From the NCBI RefSeq assembly GCF_002532045.1, contig NZ_NWTG01000001.1, forward strand, positions 930,001 through 994,000: a stretch of 64,000 nucleotides of DNA. The letters run 5' to 3'. Both the position numbers and the translations under genes were made by a program. This stretch comes from Bradyrhizobium sp. C9. GTDB taxonomy: Bacteria > Pseudomonadota > Alphaproteobacteria > Rhizobiales > Xanthobacteraceae. Positions 17,500 to 24,483 of the stretch are shown piece by piece; the first letter of the stretch is position 1; the number at the start of each line of letters is the position of its first letter. Below the pieces are notes generated by a model, which was not told the origin of the DNA, ran no database searches, and saw only the letters and a list, made by a program, of their open reading frames with translations.

Positions 17500-18876
17500 A
17501 TGGGCGGCAGCTCGCTTGCGACCCGCCTGTTCGTCTCGGCGACCGCCTGGGTGGTGGTGATCCTGGCGATCACCGGCGTCATCCTGTCGTCGGTCTATCG
17601 CGACGCCACCGAGCGCGCCTTTGACCGGCGGCTCAATCTCTATCTGCGCACCCTGATCGCCGAGGTGGCGACGCCGGATGAGCCGGCAGACCGCCAGTTC
17701 CAGTCGCTCGGCGAGCCGCTGTTCGACCTGCCGCTGTCGGGCTGGTACTGGCAGATCACCCGCACCGACACCGAGAAGGGCGAGACCCGCGCCTCGCGCT
17801 CGCTGTGGGACAAGAAGCTGCCCAAGCTCGAGGAGCACGGCGCCGAGCTGACCGCCGCCGGCGTCCGCCTCGGTTATGTCGATGGACCGGAAGGCCAGAG
17901 CCTGCGCGTCGTCGAGCGGCCGGTCGATCTCGGCGCCGACGGCAAGTTCCTGGTCAGCGTCGCCGGCGATGCCACCGAGATCTTCGATGAGACGCGCAGC
18001 TTCGACTATTACCTCGGCGGCACCTTCGCCGCCCTCGGCATCGTGCTGCTGCTGACCACGATCTTCCAGGTGCGCTACGGCCTCGCGCCGCTCAAGCGCA
18101 TTTCGGATTCGATTGCCGATATCCGCTCCGGCCGCGCCGAGCGGCTGGAGGGCCGGTTTCCGGTCGAGATCGCCCCGTTGGCGCGCGAGACCAACGCGCT
18201 GATCGATGCCAACCGGGAGATCGTCGAGCGCTCGCGCACCCATGTCGGCAATCTCGCCCATGCGATCAAGACGCCGCTGTCGGTGATCGTGAACGAAGCC
18301 GGCGCGCATGCCGGCGATCCCTTCGCCAGCAAGGTGCTGGAGCAGGCCGACGTGATGCGTGACCAGGTCGCGCACCACCTCGAGCGCGCGCGGATCGCCG
18401 CCCGGGCCACCATCGTCAGCACCATTACCGACGTCGCCCCTGTGATCGAGGCGCTGCGCCGGACCATGGAGAAGATCCATCGCGATCGCGATCTTTCGAT
18501 CGAGGCGAAGGCCGATCCGGCGGCGCGGTTTCGCGGCGAACGGCAGGACCTCGAGGAGATGGTCGGAAATCTCGTCGACAACGCCTGCAAATGGGCGGCG
18601 TCTCAGGTGTTCATCGAGGTCAGCGTGGTCCCGCCGGAGGCGTCGGGCGCGGGTCCGAGGCTCCGCATCGTGGTCGACGACGACGGGCGCGGCCTGTCGG
18701 AGGCCGAGCGCGCCCAGGTGTCGCGGCGCGGCCAGCGGCTCGACGAATCGAAACCCGGTTCGGGGCTCGGCCTCTCGATCGTGACCGATCTCGCCGGCCT
18801 CTATGGCGGCAAGCTCGCCCTCAATGACGCGCCGATCGGCGGACTGCGGGCCGAGCTTACGCTGCCGGCGGTGTAG
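17500..18876 (+). CDS. feuQ: Sensor histidine kinase, FeuQ-like
   Basis: A 458-aa inner-membrane kinase with two membrane segments (about residues 13-33 and 170-188) enclosing a periplasmic sensor region, a HAMP linker, an H-box with H254 in NLAHAIKTPLSVI, the N-box NLVDNACKWA and G-boxes DDDGRGLS and GSGLGLSIV. It should phosphorylate the upstream regulator. The 215-base gap between the pair contains a weak copy of the GCATGAT repeat, so separate expression is possible. No clear ribosome binding site precedes the ATG. Confidence 0.85.
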   Translation: MGGSSLATRLFVSATAWVVVILAITGVILSSVYRDATERAFDRRLNLYLRTLIAEVATPDEPADRQFQSLGEPLFDLPLSGWYWQITRTDTEKGETRASRSLWDKKLPKLEEHGAELTAAGVRLGYVDGPEGQSLRVVERPVDLGADGKFLVSVAGDATEIFDETRSFDYYLGGTFAALGIVLLLTTIFQVRYGLAPLKRISDSIADIRSGRAERLEGRFPVEIAPLARETNALIDANREIVERSRTHVGNLAHAIKTPLSVIVNEAGAHAGDPFASKVLEQADVMRDQVAHHLERARIAARATIVSTITDVAPVIEALRRTMEKIHRDRDLSIEAKADPAARFRGERQDLEEMVGNLVDNACKWAASQVFIEVSVVPPEASGAGPRLRIVVDDDGRGLSEAERAQVSRRGQRLDESKPGSGLGLSIVTDLAGLYGGKLALNDAPIGGLRAELTLPAV

Positions 18877-19000
18877 CGGCATGATGGAGTTCGGTTGCAT
18901 GCGGTCGCGAAGGCGGTGCACTCCCGCTCCCGCTTGCACGTGCTGTCCGCATTTGAGCCCTCGTGCGGTACGCCATCTGTTCTTGTCCATGATCTGACGC

Positions 19001-19056
19001 TGGCCTGTTTCCGTCCCCAGTGGCCTGCTTTGATTTTTGGAGTGGCCTAGTTTGCC
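19001..19056. repeat. Three direct TGGCCT repeats, 20-22 bp apart
   Basis: TGGCCTGTTT, TGGCCTGCTTT and TGGCCTAGTTT start at 19001, 19021 and 19043. Spaced copies of this sort resemble the multiple terminal repeats at the ends of IS21-family elements, but no istA or istB is present, so it would be a decayed end. Related pairs occur at 21394-21426 and 21548-21582. The remaining 18877-19000 and 19057-19190 hold nothing I can identify. Confidence 0.45.
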
Positions 19057-19190
19057 ATTAGCCCCGTCGGAACCATGGGCTAGCCGTTGTTCTCGGTAGA
19101 ACGACCGAGCGGGCTATTCACTGTTCTGAGCACATAGATTTGGATATGCCTCCATCCGTTCCTGATCCACAGAACACATGGATTATCGGG

Positions 19191-19217
19191 GGTTTCTCCG
19201 TGGGTGAACAGAGTTCC
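19191..19217. repeat. Copy A of the TTCTCCGTGGGTGAA element
   Basis: Matches copy D (21625-21651) at 25 of 27 positions and shares its 15-base core TTCTCCGTGGGTGAA with copies B and D. The right side (GAGTTCC) can pair weakly with the left (CTCCG) to form a small hairpin. It lies 113 bases before the first small paralogue gene. Confidence 0.6.
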
Positions 19218-19329
19218 TAAGAATCGCAACCCGCCGATGTCCCTTTGGAACTGAACGCCGATCATCTGCATATTAAGATTCGTGGAACTCACGCCCAACG
19301 GTTAGGACCCGTAAGACGAGGTAGGTGTC

Positions 19330-19533
19330 ATGAAGCGACGACGCCGCCGGGCCGTTCAGATTACCCCCCTTGAAGAACGCCTCACCCTGGAAGCCCGAGA
19401 GCTGCGCCAGCGAGCTAAAAAACTTCCCCCATGTCGAGAGCGGGAAGCATTGCTGAGAAAGGCCCGGCACAACGAGACCACCGCTCATTTAGCCGAGTGG
19501 CTAATGTCTCCCGGGCCACGCGCTCCAATTTAG
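19330..19533 (+). CDS. Small paralogue 1 of an unknown 66-67 aa family
   Basis: A 67-aa basic protein, MKRRRRR at the N terminus, then a predicted helical core LEERL...ELRQRAKKLPP...EREALLRKARHNE and the tail EWLMSPGPRAPI. The core aligns without gaps over 45 residues with the proteins at 20169 and 21941, which is strong evidence that all three are real genes. GAGG stands about 8 bases before the ATG. No known domain; the Arg-rich start might bind nucleic acid, but this is a guess. A second short gene follows after 10 bases and has its own AGGAG overlapping this stop region. Confidence 0.7.
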   Translation: MKRRRRRAVQITPLEERLTLEARELRQRAKKLPPCREREALLRKARHNETTAHLAEWLMSPGPRAPI

Positions 19534-19543
19534 GAGCACGACG

Positions 19544-19654
19544 GTGTCAACAAGCCCATATGAATTCGACGGCGTCGAGACCGCCTTTGTTTGCACAGCG
19601 GCTGTATCGTTTGTGGCGCTGATCGCTAGCGTGGTTTGGCTCTTTCTCGGATGA
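19544..19654 (+). CDS. Single-pass membrane peptide (36 aa)
   Basis: GTG start with AGGAG (19533-19537) seven bases upstream, located just after the stop of small paralogue 1. The peptide has an acidic N-terminal part (YEFDGVET) and one hydrophobic segment AFVCTAAVSFVALIASVVWLFLG, a plausible membrane helix ending the protein. Too short for standard ORF calling. The placement and ribosome site suggest translation together with paralogue 1. Function unknown. Confidence 0.5.
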   Translation: MSTSPYEFDGVETAFVCTAAVSFVALIASVVWLFLG

Positions 19655-19773
19655 ACGCTGGTTCCAGGTCGTTTTCTGAAAAACGTTCCATGCCATTTGA
19701 GGATTCTGCCCGTCGCTCTAGGAACTAGTGTTCACTTTGTAACTTATGAGTCCACCCTCCGTGAAAGTGGACA

Positions 19774-19956
19774 ATGAGCAATTTACTGGATGCCGGTGCT
19801 GGCGAGCAAAAGCCGCAGCCCATAAATTTTCATGCCTGCCACAGCTGCGGCGGAGCGACATTTGCGATGTCGATCCTCGATAGCCGCGAGGGCAAGACCT
19901 ACAGCCTCAGAAGGTGCTTGAGCTGCGAGAAACTGACTTGGTATGAGGATAAGTGA
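19774..19956 (+). CDS. Small zinc-ribbon-like protein (60 aa)
   Basis: Two CxxC pairs, CHSC at residues 22-25 and CLSC further on, are spaced by about 23 residues with SLRRCLSCEKLTWYEDK at the end, the pattern of a compact zinc ribbon. Such proteins may bind nucleic acid or a protein partner. Just before the ATG, GTCCAC (19750-19755) and GTGGAC (19767-19772) form an inverted repeat that could fold over the translation start. Confidence 0.6.
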   Translation: MSNLLDAGAGEQKPQPINFHACHSCGGATFAMSILDSREGKTYSLRRCLSCEKLTWYEDK

Positions 19957-20168
19957 GGCCCGCCTCGGTTGAGCAGCCCCCGTTCCGGCCCCTCAATTCC
20001 TCTGGGGCGCCAATAATTCCGCGAGTTGCGACAATAGGCCTGAAATAAACAACTCGCTATTCGCCTCAGATAGGCACACAGTAAATCCATCACCGCCCGA
20101 ACCCGTGGCTTATATCGGTGACGAGAACGCCCGATAGCGCTCCCGCCTTCCTCTAACGGAATGGCGTC

Positions 20169-20369
20169 ATGTCCATGAAGCGACATCTCATACACACTCA
20201 ATCACTTGAACAACGTCTTGCCATCCACGCAGAACGGCTCCGCAAGGAGGCGCGAGGAACTCCTCCAGGCATCGAGCGTCAAATCCTAATCCGCAAGGCT
20301 CGTCTGGCTGAAACCGGCTCACAGTTAAGCGAATGGCTGCAGTCGCCGGGGTTACGAGCGCCGACATGA
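20169..20369 (+). CDS. Small paralogue 2 of the unknown 66-67 aa family
   Basis: A 66-aa protein aligned gap-free with paralogues 1 and 3: SLEQRLAIHAERLRKEARGTPPGIERQILIRKAR, then LSEWLQSPGLRAPT. Both ATGs at 20169 and 20175 are possible starts. The stop codon overlaps the ATG of a following short open frame (ATGA at 20366-20369), the same two-gene layout as around paralogue 1. The stretch 19957-20168 before it holds nothing I recognise. Confidence 0.7.
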   Translation: MSMKRHLIHTQSLEQRLAIHAERLRKEARGTPPGIERQILIRKARLAETGSQLSEWLQSPGLRAPT

Positions 20370-20539
20370 GGGGCCGATACCATTCCCATGTGCAAAGCGG
20401 CGCGCGCAGGATAGTCAATTTTCGTAGACGGTGGGCAATTAAGAGCGATACGGCAATCAAAGCGGTCCTGAATTACTTCTGGAGCAGACAAACCGACAGA
20501 AGCTCCGCAGCCATACAGAAGGACAGGCTCCGTAAGTAA
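20366..20539 (+). CDS. Possible 57-aa basic protein coupled to small paralogue 2
   Basis: Begins at an ATG overlapping the paralogue 2 stop (ATGA) and encodes a Lys/Arg-rich soluble-looking peptide (GARRIVNFRRRWAIK, ending QKDRLRK). No domain is recognised. The overlap arrangement is the main support; composition alone would not convince. A terminator follows at 20604. Confidence 0.35.
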   Translation: MRGRYHSHVQSGARRIVNFRRRWAIKSDTAIKAVLNYFWSRQTDRSSAAIQKDRLRK

Positions 20540-20603
20540 AGAGGTGATCGCGTTCGAAAAGTGCAGTATCCGGGATTTTGTTAGTTCCCTCTCGGGCTGG
20601 AAG

Positions 20604-20648
20604 GCTATGCCGCCTGTAAGATTTTCAAACGGGCGGCATAGCTTTGTT
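20604..20648 (+). terminator. Rho-independent terminator after small paralogue 2 unit
   Basis: GCTATGCCGCC (20604-20614) pairs with GGCGGCATAGC (20632-20642) and is followed by TTTGTTT. A second hairpin, GGCCGCC/GGCGGCC, comes right after at 20652-20671. Confidence 0.75.
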
Positions 20649-20701
20649 TAGGCCGCCTCGATTGGCGGCCTCTCTCGCCGCAAGGCCTCCCGGCCTTCCG
20701 T

Positions 20702-20720
20702 GGTTCTCCGTGGGTGAATC
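20702..20720. repeat. Copy B of the TTCTCCGTGGGTGAA element
   Basis: Carries the full 15-base core but the right-hand pairing arm is changed (TCAAG in place of CGGAG). It lies about 107 bases before the 32-aa membrane peptide gene. Confidence 0.55.
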
Positions 20721-20777
20721 AAGCGCGGCGTAAGGATGCTGTCAGCTAGAAATGTTTAGATACATCGATACTTTTCA

Positions 20778-20812
20778 GCCTCGGCATGCACCGTGCTGAG
20801 GCCGTCTTTTTG
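20778..20812 (+). terminator. Hairpin with T-run
   Basis: GCCTCGGCA and TGCTGAGGC pair around TGCACCG and are followed by CGTCTTTTT. It lies between copy B of the repeat and the 32-aa ORF, so a short transcript (a leader or a small RNA) might end here. Confidence 0.5.
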
Positions 20813-20826
20813 ACGGTTGCAGCAAA

Positions 20827-20925
20827 ATGGATCCATCAAGCCGGCAATTCTGGACCTATCAGTTGACAGGCTATGCTGTGATAGCTCTCAGCGTCGCGGC
20901 TATCATCGCGATCGTTCTCGCATAG
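20827..20925 (+). CDS. Single-pass membrane peptide (32 aa)
   Basis: Encodes MDPSSRQFWTYQLTGYAVIA and a following hydrophobic run ending IAIVLA, one predicted membrane helix with a short polar N terminus. Weak ribosome site. It is convergent with the CxxCxGxG gene at 20934. Its character resembles the 36-aa peptide at 19544. Function unknown. Confidence 0.4.
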   Translation: MDPSSRQFWTYQLTGYAVIALSVAAIIAIVLA

Positions 20926-20933
20926 AAGCCGCC

Positions 20934-21086
20934 TCAGTTGGCGTTGTCCCTGACCTTGCCTTTACCTTCGCAGGCCGCGCATTTGACCGGATAGATTCTG
21001 TGACCTGGTTGGGCCGCCTGCGCAATCGACTGGACGCCCGTTCCATTGCAGGCCGGGCAGATACGCTCTTTGATCTTCGGCTGCAT
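20934..21086 (-). CDS. CxxCxGxG small zinc-finger-like protein (50 aa)
   Basis: On the minus strand, CPACNGTG at residues 10-17 and CAACEGKG at residues 36-43 form two CxxCxGxG units like those in the DnaJ zinc-binding domain, joined by a QPGHRIYPV linker. AGAAGGG lies about 7 bases before the ATG. The regular double motif makes a real gene very likely. Such proteins may bind zinc and unfolded or RNA-associated partners. 21087-21300 upstream contains a GC-rich hairpin (21127-21149) and no gene. Confidence 0.7.
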   Translation of the reverse strand: MQPKIKERICPACNGTGVQSIAQAAQPGHRIYPVKCAACEGKGKVRDNAN

Positions 21087-21300
21087 GTTTGAGCCCTTCT
21101 GGCCGCTTCAGTTGGACGAATCGAAAGGGGCCGCTCCGCGCGCGGCCCCCGCCGGGAAAGTTTCGAAATCTGCTCGGGATGAAAATCTAAGGCTCGGCAA
21201 GACTTACGTTAGAGTTTTCAACAGACCTTTAGGATTCCGATAAACTACGGTGTTTCGCTATCGGAACATGTTCTCCATCCACGGAGGAGAAGTGTCACCG

Positions 21301-21320
21301 GAGTTCTCCGCGGGGTGATT
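21301..21320. repeat. Copy C (divergent) of the TTCTCCGTGGGTGAA element
   Basis: Reads GAGTTCTCCGCGGGGTGATT, sharing TTCTCCG and GGGTGA with the other copies. A separate inverted repeat TTCTCC/GGAGAA lies just before it at about 21271-21291. Confidence 0.4.
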
Positions 21321-21393
21321 GGCGGCCTCTTCGTCAGATCATGCTGGCAAGACACGCAAGTCGCTTTTGATACTGCTCGGCGGACCTTTAGAG

Positions 21394-21582
21394 TGGCCTA
21401 TTTCGCATCTACGAATGGCCTAAAGAATAAGTCCCAGCGCCCCGGGGAAGGTTGGCGCTGGGACTGATGGCGGCGGCAGACTTTGGGGGCAGGATCGCGC
21501 CGTCGCCAATTGCCTAATTTTCCCGGGCATCAAGCGTTCCTAATCGGTGGCCGGTTTCGATTTGACGAGTGGCCTATTTCGG
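21394..21582. repeat. Two pairs of TGGCC direct repeats with 22-bp spacing
   Basis: TGGCCTATTTCG starts at 21394 and its partner TGGCCTAAA at 21416; TGGCCGGTTTCG starts at 21548 and TGGCCTATTTCG at 21570. Both pairs are 22 bases apart, about two helical turns, and in the same orientation as the array at 19001. They may be relics of IS21-type terminal repeats or binding sites for a dimeric protein. Confidence 0.45.
21430..21465. terminator. Perfect 12-bp hairpin
   Basis: AGTCCCAGCGCC (21430-21441) pairs perfectly with GGCGCTGGGACT (21454-21465) around a 12-base loop. Following bases are T-rich only on the minus strand (TATTCTTT), so it would best end a minus-strand transcript. A related structure is at 22239-22271. 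Confidence 0.5.
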
Positions 21583-21624
21583 CCAGGACCCCTGATCTAG
21601 ATCAAAGGATCTAGATCCAACCCG

Positions 21625-21651
21625 GGGTTCTCCGTGGGTGAACGGAGTTCC
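21625..21651. repeat. Copy D of the TTCTCCGTGGGTGAA element
   Basis: The best copy for folding: CTCCG and CGGAG pair around the loop TGGGTGAA. It lies 51 bases before the 56-aa gene at 21702. Upstream, GATCTAGATC occurs twice within 24 bases (about 21595-21618). Confidence 0.6.
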
Positions 21652-21701
21652 AGAAGTCGTATTTTGCGTGCAATCATCCCCCGATTTTCGGGAGACTGCC
21701 C

Positions 21702-21872
21702 ATGAAGGACATGCAGGCGCACTTGGAGAAGCTTCGTGTCGAGGCGGAAGAGTGCGAACTAATCAGCAGGCTGGCGACCAATAAGGCCAAGAAAGAACTG
21801 TTCGCCAAGTTGGCCGCACATCATCGGACGCTAGCCGATGAAGTCGAGCGGACCATGAAGGAAGTCCGATAG
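21702..21872 (+). CDS. Small helical protein (56 aa)
   Basis: MKDMQAHLEKLRVEAEECEL starts a strongly helical, charged protein that continues with AKKELFAKLAAHHRTLADEVERTMKEVR. Heptad-like leucines suggest a helical hairpin or coiled coil. Too short for standard ORF listing. I recall similar short proteins in Bradyrhizobium but cannot verify. It is 68 bases upstream of small paralogue 3 and probably cotranscribed with it. Confidence 0.55.
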   Translation: MKDMQAHLEKLRVEAEECELISRLATNKAKKELFAKLAAHHRTLADEVERTMKEVR

Positions 21873-21940
21873 GAACTTTGCGTTTCCGTGTGGATTTACA
21901 GCCCCGTTCCCGTAAGGAACTGAGCGAGGAAAAAGGTCAC

Positions 21941-22144
21941 ATGGGCCAAATTCGACGTCGGGTCAGGCACACCAATTCACTTGAAGCGCGCCTTGTTGAG
22001 AGAGCCAGAGAGCTACGCGAACAGGCCGCAGCGCTCGCCCCGGGGATCGAGAGAGAAGCGCTCCTGAAGCTCGCCCGGCAAGCTGAGGCCGGCGCCGGCA
22101 TGACCGAATGGCTGCGCGCTGGGCTTCAATCATCCGCGACCTGA
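21941..22144 (+). CDS. Small paralogue 3 of the unknown 66-67 aa family
   Basis: A 67-aa protein whose core SLEARLVERARELREQAAALAPGIEREALLKLARQAE...MTEWL aligns gap-free with paralogues 1 and 2, but its tail RAGLQSSAT lacks the SPGLRAP ending. The frame is open to 21878; ATG 21941 is chosen because AAAAAGG lies 4-10 bases before it and the family begins there. The basic start (QIRRRVRH) is kept. Confidence 0.7.
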   Translation: MGQIRRRVRHTNSLEARLVERARELREQAAALAPGIEREALLKLARQAEAGAGMTEWLRAGLQSSAT

Positions 22145-22903
22145 AAGCTCTTTGCCGACGTCACCATCAATCACCACGCCGCTGCTGTCAGCCTTTACGT
22201 GGCTACAATCTTTGCCGGCTGCATGAGGCGCTTCGGAAACGGCCCCAGCGCCGGGGAAACGCTGAGGCCGTGTCCAGGTGCTGTCCGTCTTGAGCACCGG
22301 GACCACGCGACAACGGAACGTGACGGGGGCCGTTCCTAACCGTGAAAAAAGAAGCAGCCCCAGCGAGGGGGCGCAAGCCGGGACCGAGTTTACATACGTC
22401 ATCCGACGTAGCCGGCGGGGACGCCGGACATAAACCAACCGCCAGCCGACACGCCTCGTTCTTGTGGCGCGCAAAGAAACGGCCCCAGCACCCTTGGAGG
22501 TAATGCCGGAGCCGTTCTTTATTCCCATTCTCACGCCGAACCGCCGGTTGTCGATAATTGACGGCCCTTCTGGGCTTGTAATTTGATCTTAATGAAAACG
22601 CCCTGCCCAGTCCCGAAAGGATCGAATCAGCGGGCTGTTCCAGAAATCACCTGTGTGAATCGAAGGTAAATAAATTCCGCTTTTTCCCGGGTGTTTGACA
22701 AGTGTCCTGGTTCCTCGGAGGCGATGAGAGCTCGCGGACAATCTTCGCAGACATCGTATCCGATTTGCCGCACGGGCACGGCGCAGCCTTTTGTGCGCCG
22801 CCGCCGTTATTATTCCTAAACGCGTTCTTAACGCGCCGACCTCTATCATCGCGGGCGGACGGGCTGCGGCGTTTGCCGGGCACTTGAGCTTTCACGACCG
22901 GGC
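22145..22903. other. Gene-poor stretch with hairpins
   Basis: No convincing gene in 760 bases. A strong hairpin ACGGCC.CAGCG/CGCTG.GGCCGT spans 22239-22271, and AACGGC/GCCGTT with CTTTATT after it spans about 22485-22529, a likely plus-strand terminator. CCCCAGC recurs at 22243, 22356 and 22491. The last 100 bases must carry the promoter of the 464-aa gene. Confidence 0.4.
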
Positions 22904-24298
22904 ATGAGCCAGAAATCGACCGAGCGGCTGAGGGATTATCTCGCGCAGCTTCCGCCGCAATCGCAGGCGCTGCTGATGCGCGAGCTGGAGCGCGCCGTCG
23001 AACGCGGCGATGACGTCGCGGTCGCCAATCTGGTGCTGGAGCAGCTCCGCAAGATCGTGCGTGGGGCCGAGGAGGCCGAACAGATCCAGCCACGCAGCGA
23101 CGACCCGGCGCGGCTGCTGTTCCGGCCGCTCGAGCCGTTCCTTGCCGAGACCAATTTCCCGACCCGACCCGGCCAGCTCCGGCGTGCCTCACTGCTGCCG
23201 ATCTGGCAGTGGCTGGCCCGCGAGGGCGCGCCCGAGGCCGCCCGCGAATTCGAGGCGACGCTGGCGGCTGCGACCGAGAGCGGTCCGATCGAGATCGCCG
23301 CGCGCAAGTTCCAGCTTGCGGCCGCTGAAGCCATCATCAAGGTCGCGGGGCCGACGCAGGACGACCGTCAGCGCGCGCTGGCACGCGTGGGCCCGCCGAA
23401 CGTCGTCGAGGACCTGCTGCCGATCGGTCTCGTGTTGCAGGCCCGTGAAGCCCTGGAAACCCTGGGCAGCCGGCTGCCGAGCCAGATCAGGGTGTTTTCC
23501 GATTCCCAGATCGCCTCCGCGATGGAGGCGCTCAAGCTGCCGTCGCTGCAGACGCCGCAACTGCTGCCGTTCGCGCTGTCATTGATTACGCAGCGGCTCG
23601 CCGCGCCATGGCAGATCATCCGCCTCGCGGTCAAAATGGCTGCTTCCGACGACGAGCTGCGGGTCGCGGCAACGCCGTACGGCATTGCCGTCACCATCGC
23701 GCTGCATGACCTGTCCTTCGTCGCGGCCTGCCTGCGCACCGACATCAAGCGCGGGCATTTCGATTATGTCGGCGAGCAGCTCAAGACCCTGCATGATGGC
23801 GTCCGCGGCCTGCGCACCGAGCTCGACCTGCGCAACGATTCCACCTGGGGCCGCCAGCTCACCTCGGTGCGCGCCGACACCTCCAACGCGCTGCAATCGG
23901 AGATCGACAGCGTGCCGGGCCGGGTCCGCCGCATCCTGCGCCAACGCGCCGACAAGGACATCACGGCCGGCGCCAAGATCGATCAATCCGAGGTCGAGGA
24001 TGCCGCCGCCCTGATCGATTTCGTCGCGGTGTGCCGCACCTATGCCAGCGAGCTCGCCATCAACGAGGTGACGCTGCGGACCTTCTCGGACCTGCAGCAT
24101 TATGTCGAGCAGTCGACCGAGGGGCTGGTGCAGTCGCTGCGCGGCGGCGACGCCCGCGTCCGCGCCTTCCGCCAGCAACAGGTCAAGGCCGCGATCCGCT
24201 TCTGCGAAGTGCTGTTCGGCCACGACTACGCCTCGCTGATGAACCGGGCGGCGGAGAATGCGGTGACCGGCGAGAGGAAGTCGTCGCGCGCGGGGTAG
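22904..24298 (+). CDS. Unknown helical protein (464 aa)
   Basis: I do not recognise the family. The protein has no signal peptide and no clear membrane helix, is predicted to be almost entirely alpha-helical, starts with TERLRDYLAQLPPQSQALLMRELERAVERG and contains charged repeats such as RRILRQRADKDITAGAKIDQSEVEDAAALIDFVAVCR. GC content and codon use match core genes, unlike the preceding 4 kb. It is monocistronic, with a terminator at 24421. A cytosolic adaptor or regulatory role is a guess. Confidence 0.75.
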   Translation: MSQKSTERLRDYLAQLPPQSQALLMRELERAVERGDDVAVANLVLEQLRKIVRGAEEAEQIQPRSDDPARLLFRPLEPFLAETNFPTRPGQLRRASLLPIWQWLAREGAPEAAREFEATLAAATESGPIEIAARKFQLAAAEAIIKVAGPTQDDRQRALARVGPPNVVEDLLPIGLVLQAREALETLGSRLPSQIRVFSDSQIASAMEALKLPSLQTPQLLPFALSLITQRLAAPWQIIRLAVKMAASDDELRVAATPYGIAVTIALHDLSFVAACLRTDIKRGHFDYVGEQLKTLHDGVRGLRTELDLRNDSTWGRQLTSVRADTSNALQSEIDSVPGRVRRILRQRADKDITAGAKIDQSEVEDAAALIDFVAVCRTYASELAINEVTLRTFSDLQHYVEQSTEGLVQSLRGGDARVRAFRQQQVKAAIRFCEVLFGHDYASLMNRAAENAVTGERKSSRAG

Positions 24299-24420
24299 CG
24301 AGACCGGGCCGAGACCGGCCTATTTTCGGCGCTGCACTGGTTAGGACAGTCGCGGAAGGCAATCAGGATACCAAAGGAATCACAAGGGACATACTTCGAC
24401 CCAAGAAGCTTCCGCACACC

Positions 24421-24463
24421 AAAGCGCCCCGCCAGCCCAAAGGCCGGTGGGGCGCTTTGTTGC
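24421..24463. terminator. Hairpin terminator between convergent genes
   Basis: AAAGCGCCCC (24421-24430) pairs with GGGGCGCTTT (24449-24458), with an A-run on the left and TTTGTTG on the right, so it can serve both the 464-aa gene and the MOSC gene. Confidence 0.8.
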
Positions 24464-24483
24464 TCCGCTAATTTCACAGGACA

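Noticed and set aside
19899-20201. 100-codon minus-strand frame antisense to the zinc-ribbon gene
   Set aside because: No ribosome site or motif, and it overlaps the better supported CxxC protein.
20817-21092. 91-codon plus-strand frame
   Set aside because: It is antisense to the CxxCxGxG gene and out of frame with the 32-aa membrane peptide, both of which have better support.
22702-22887. 61-codon frame just before the 464-aa gene
   Set aside because: Non-ATG start, no ribosome site, mixed composition, and it occupies the expected promoter.
18877-22903. Prophage or plasmid-like island
   Set aside because: No integrase, capsid, replication or attachment-site evidence; only small genes and repeats are seen, so the stretch is reported without that label.
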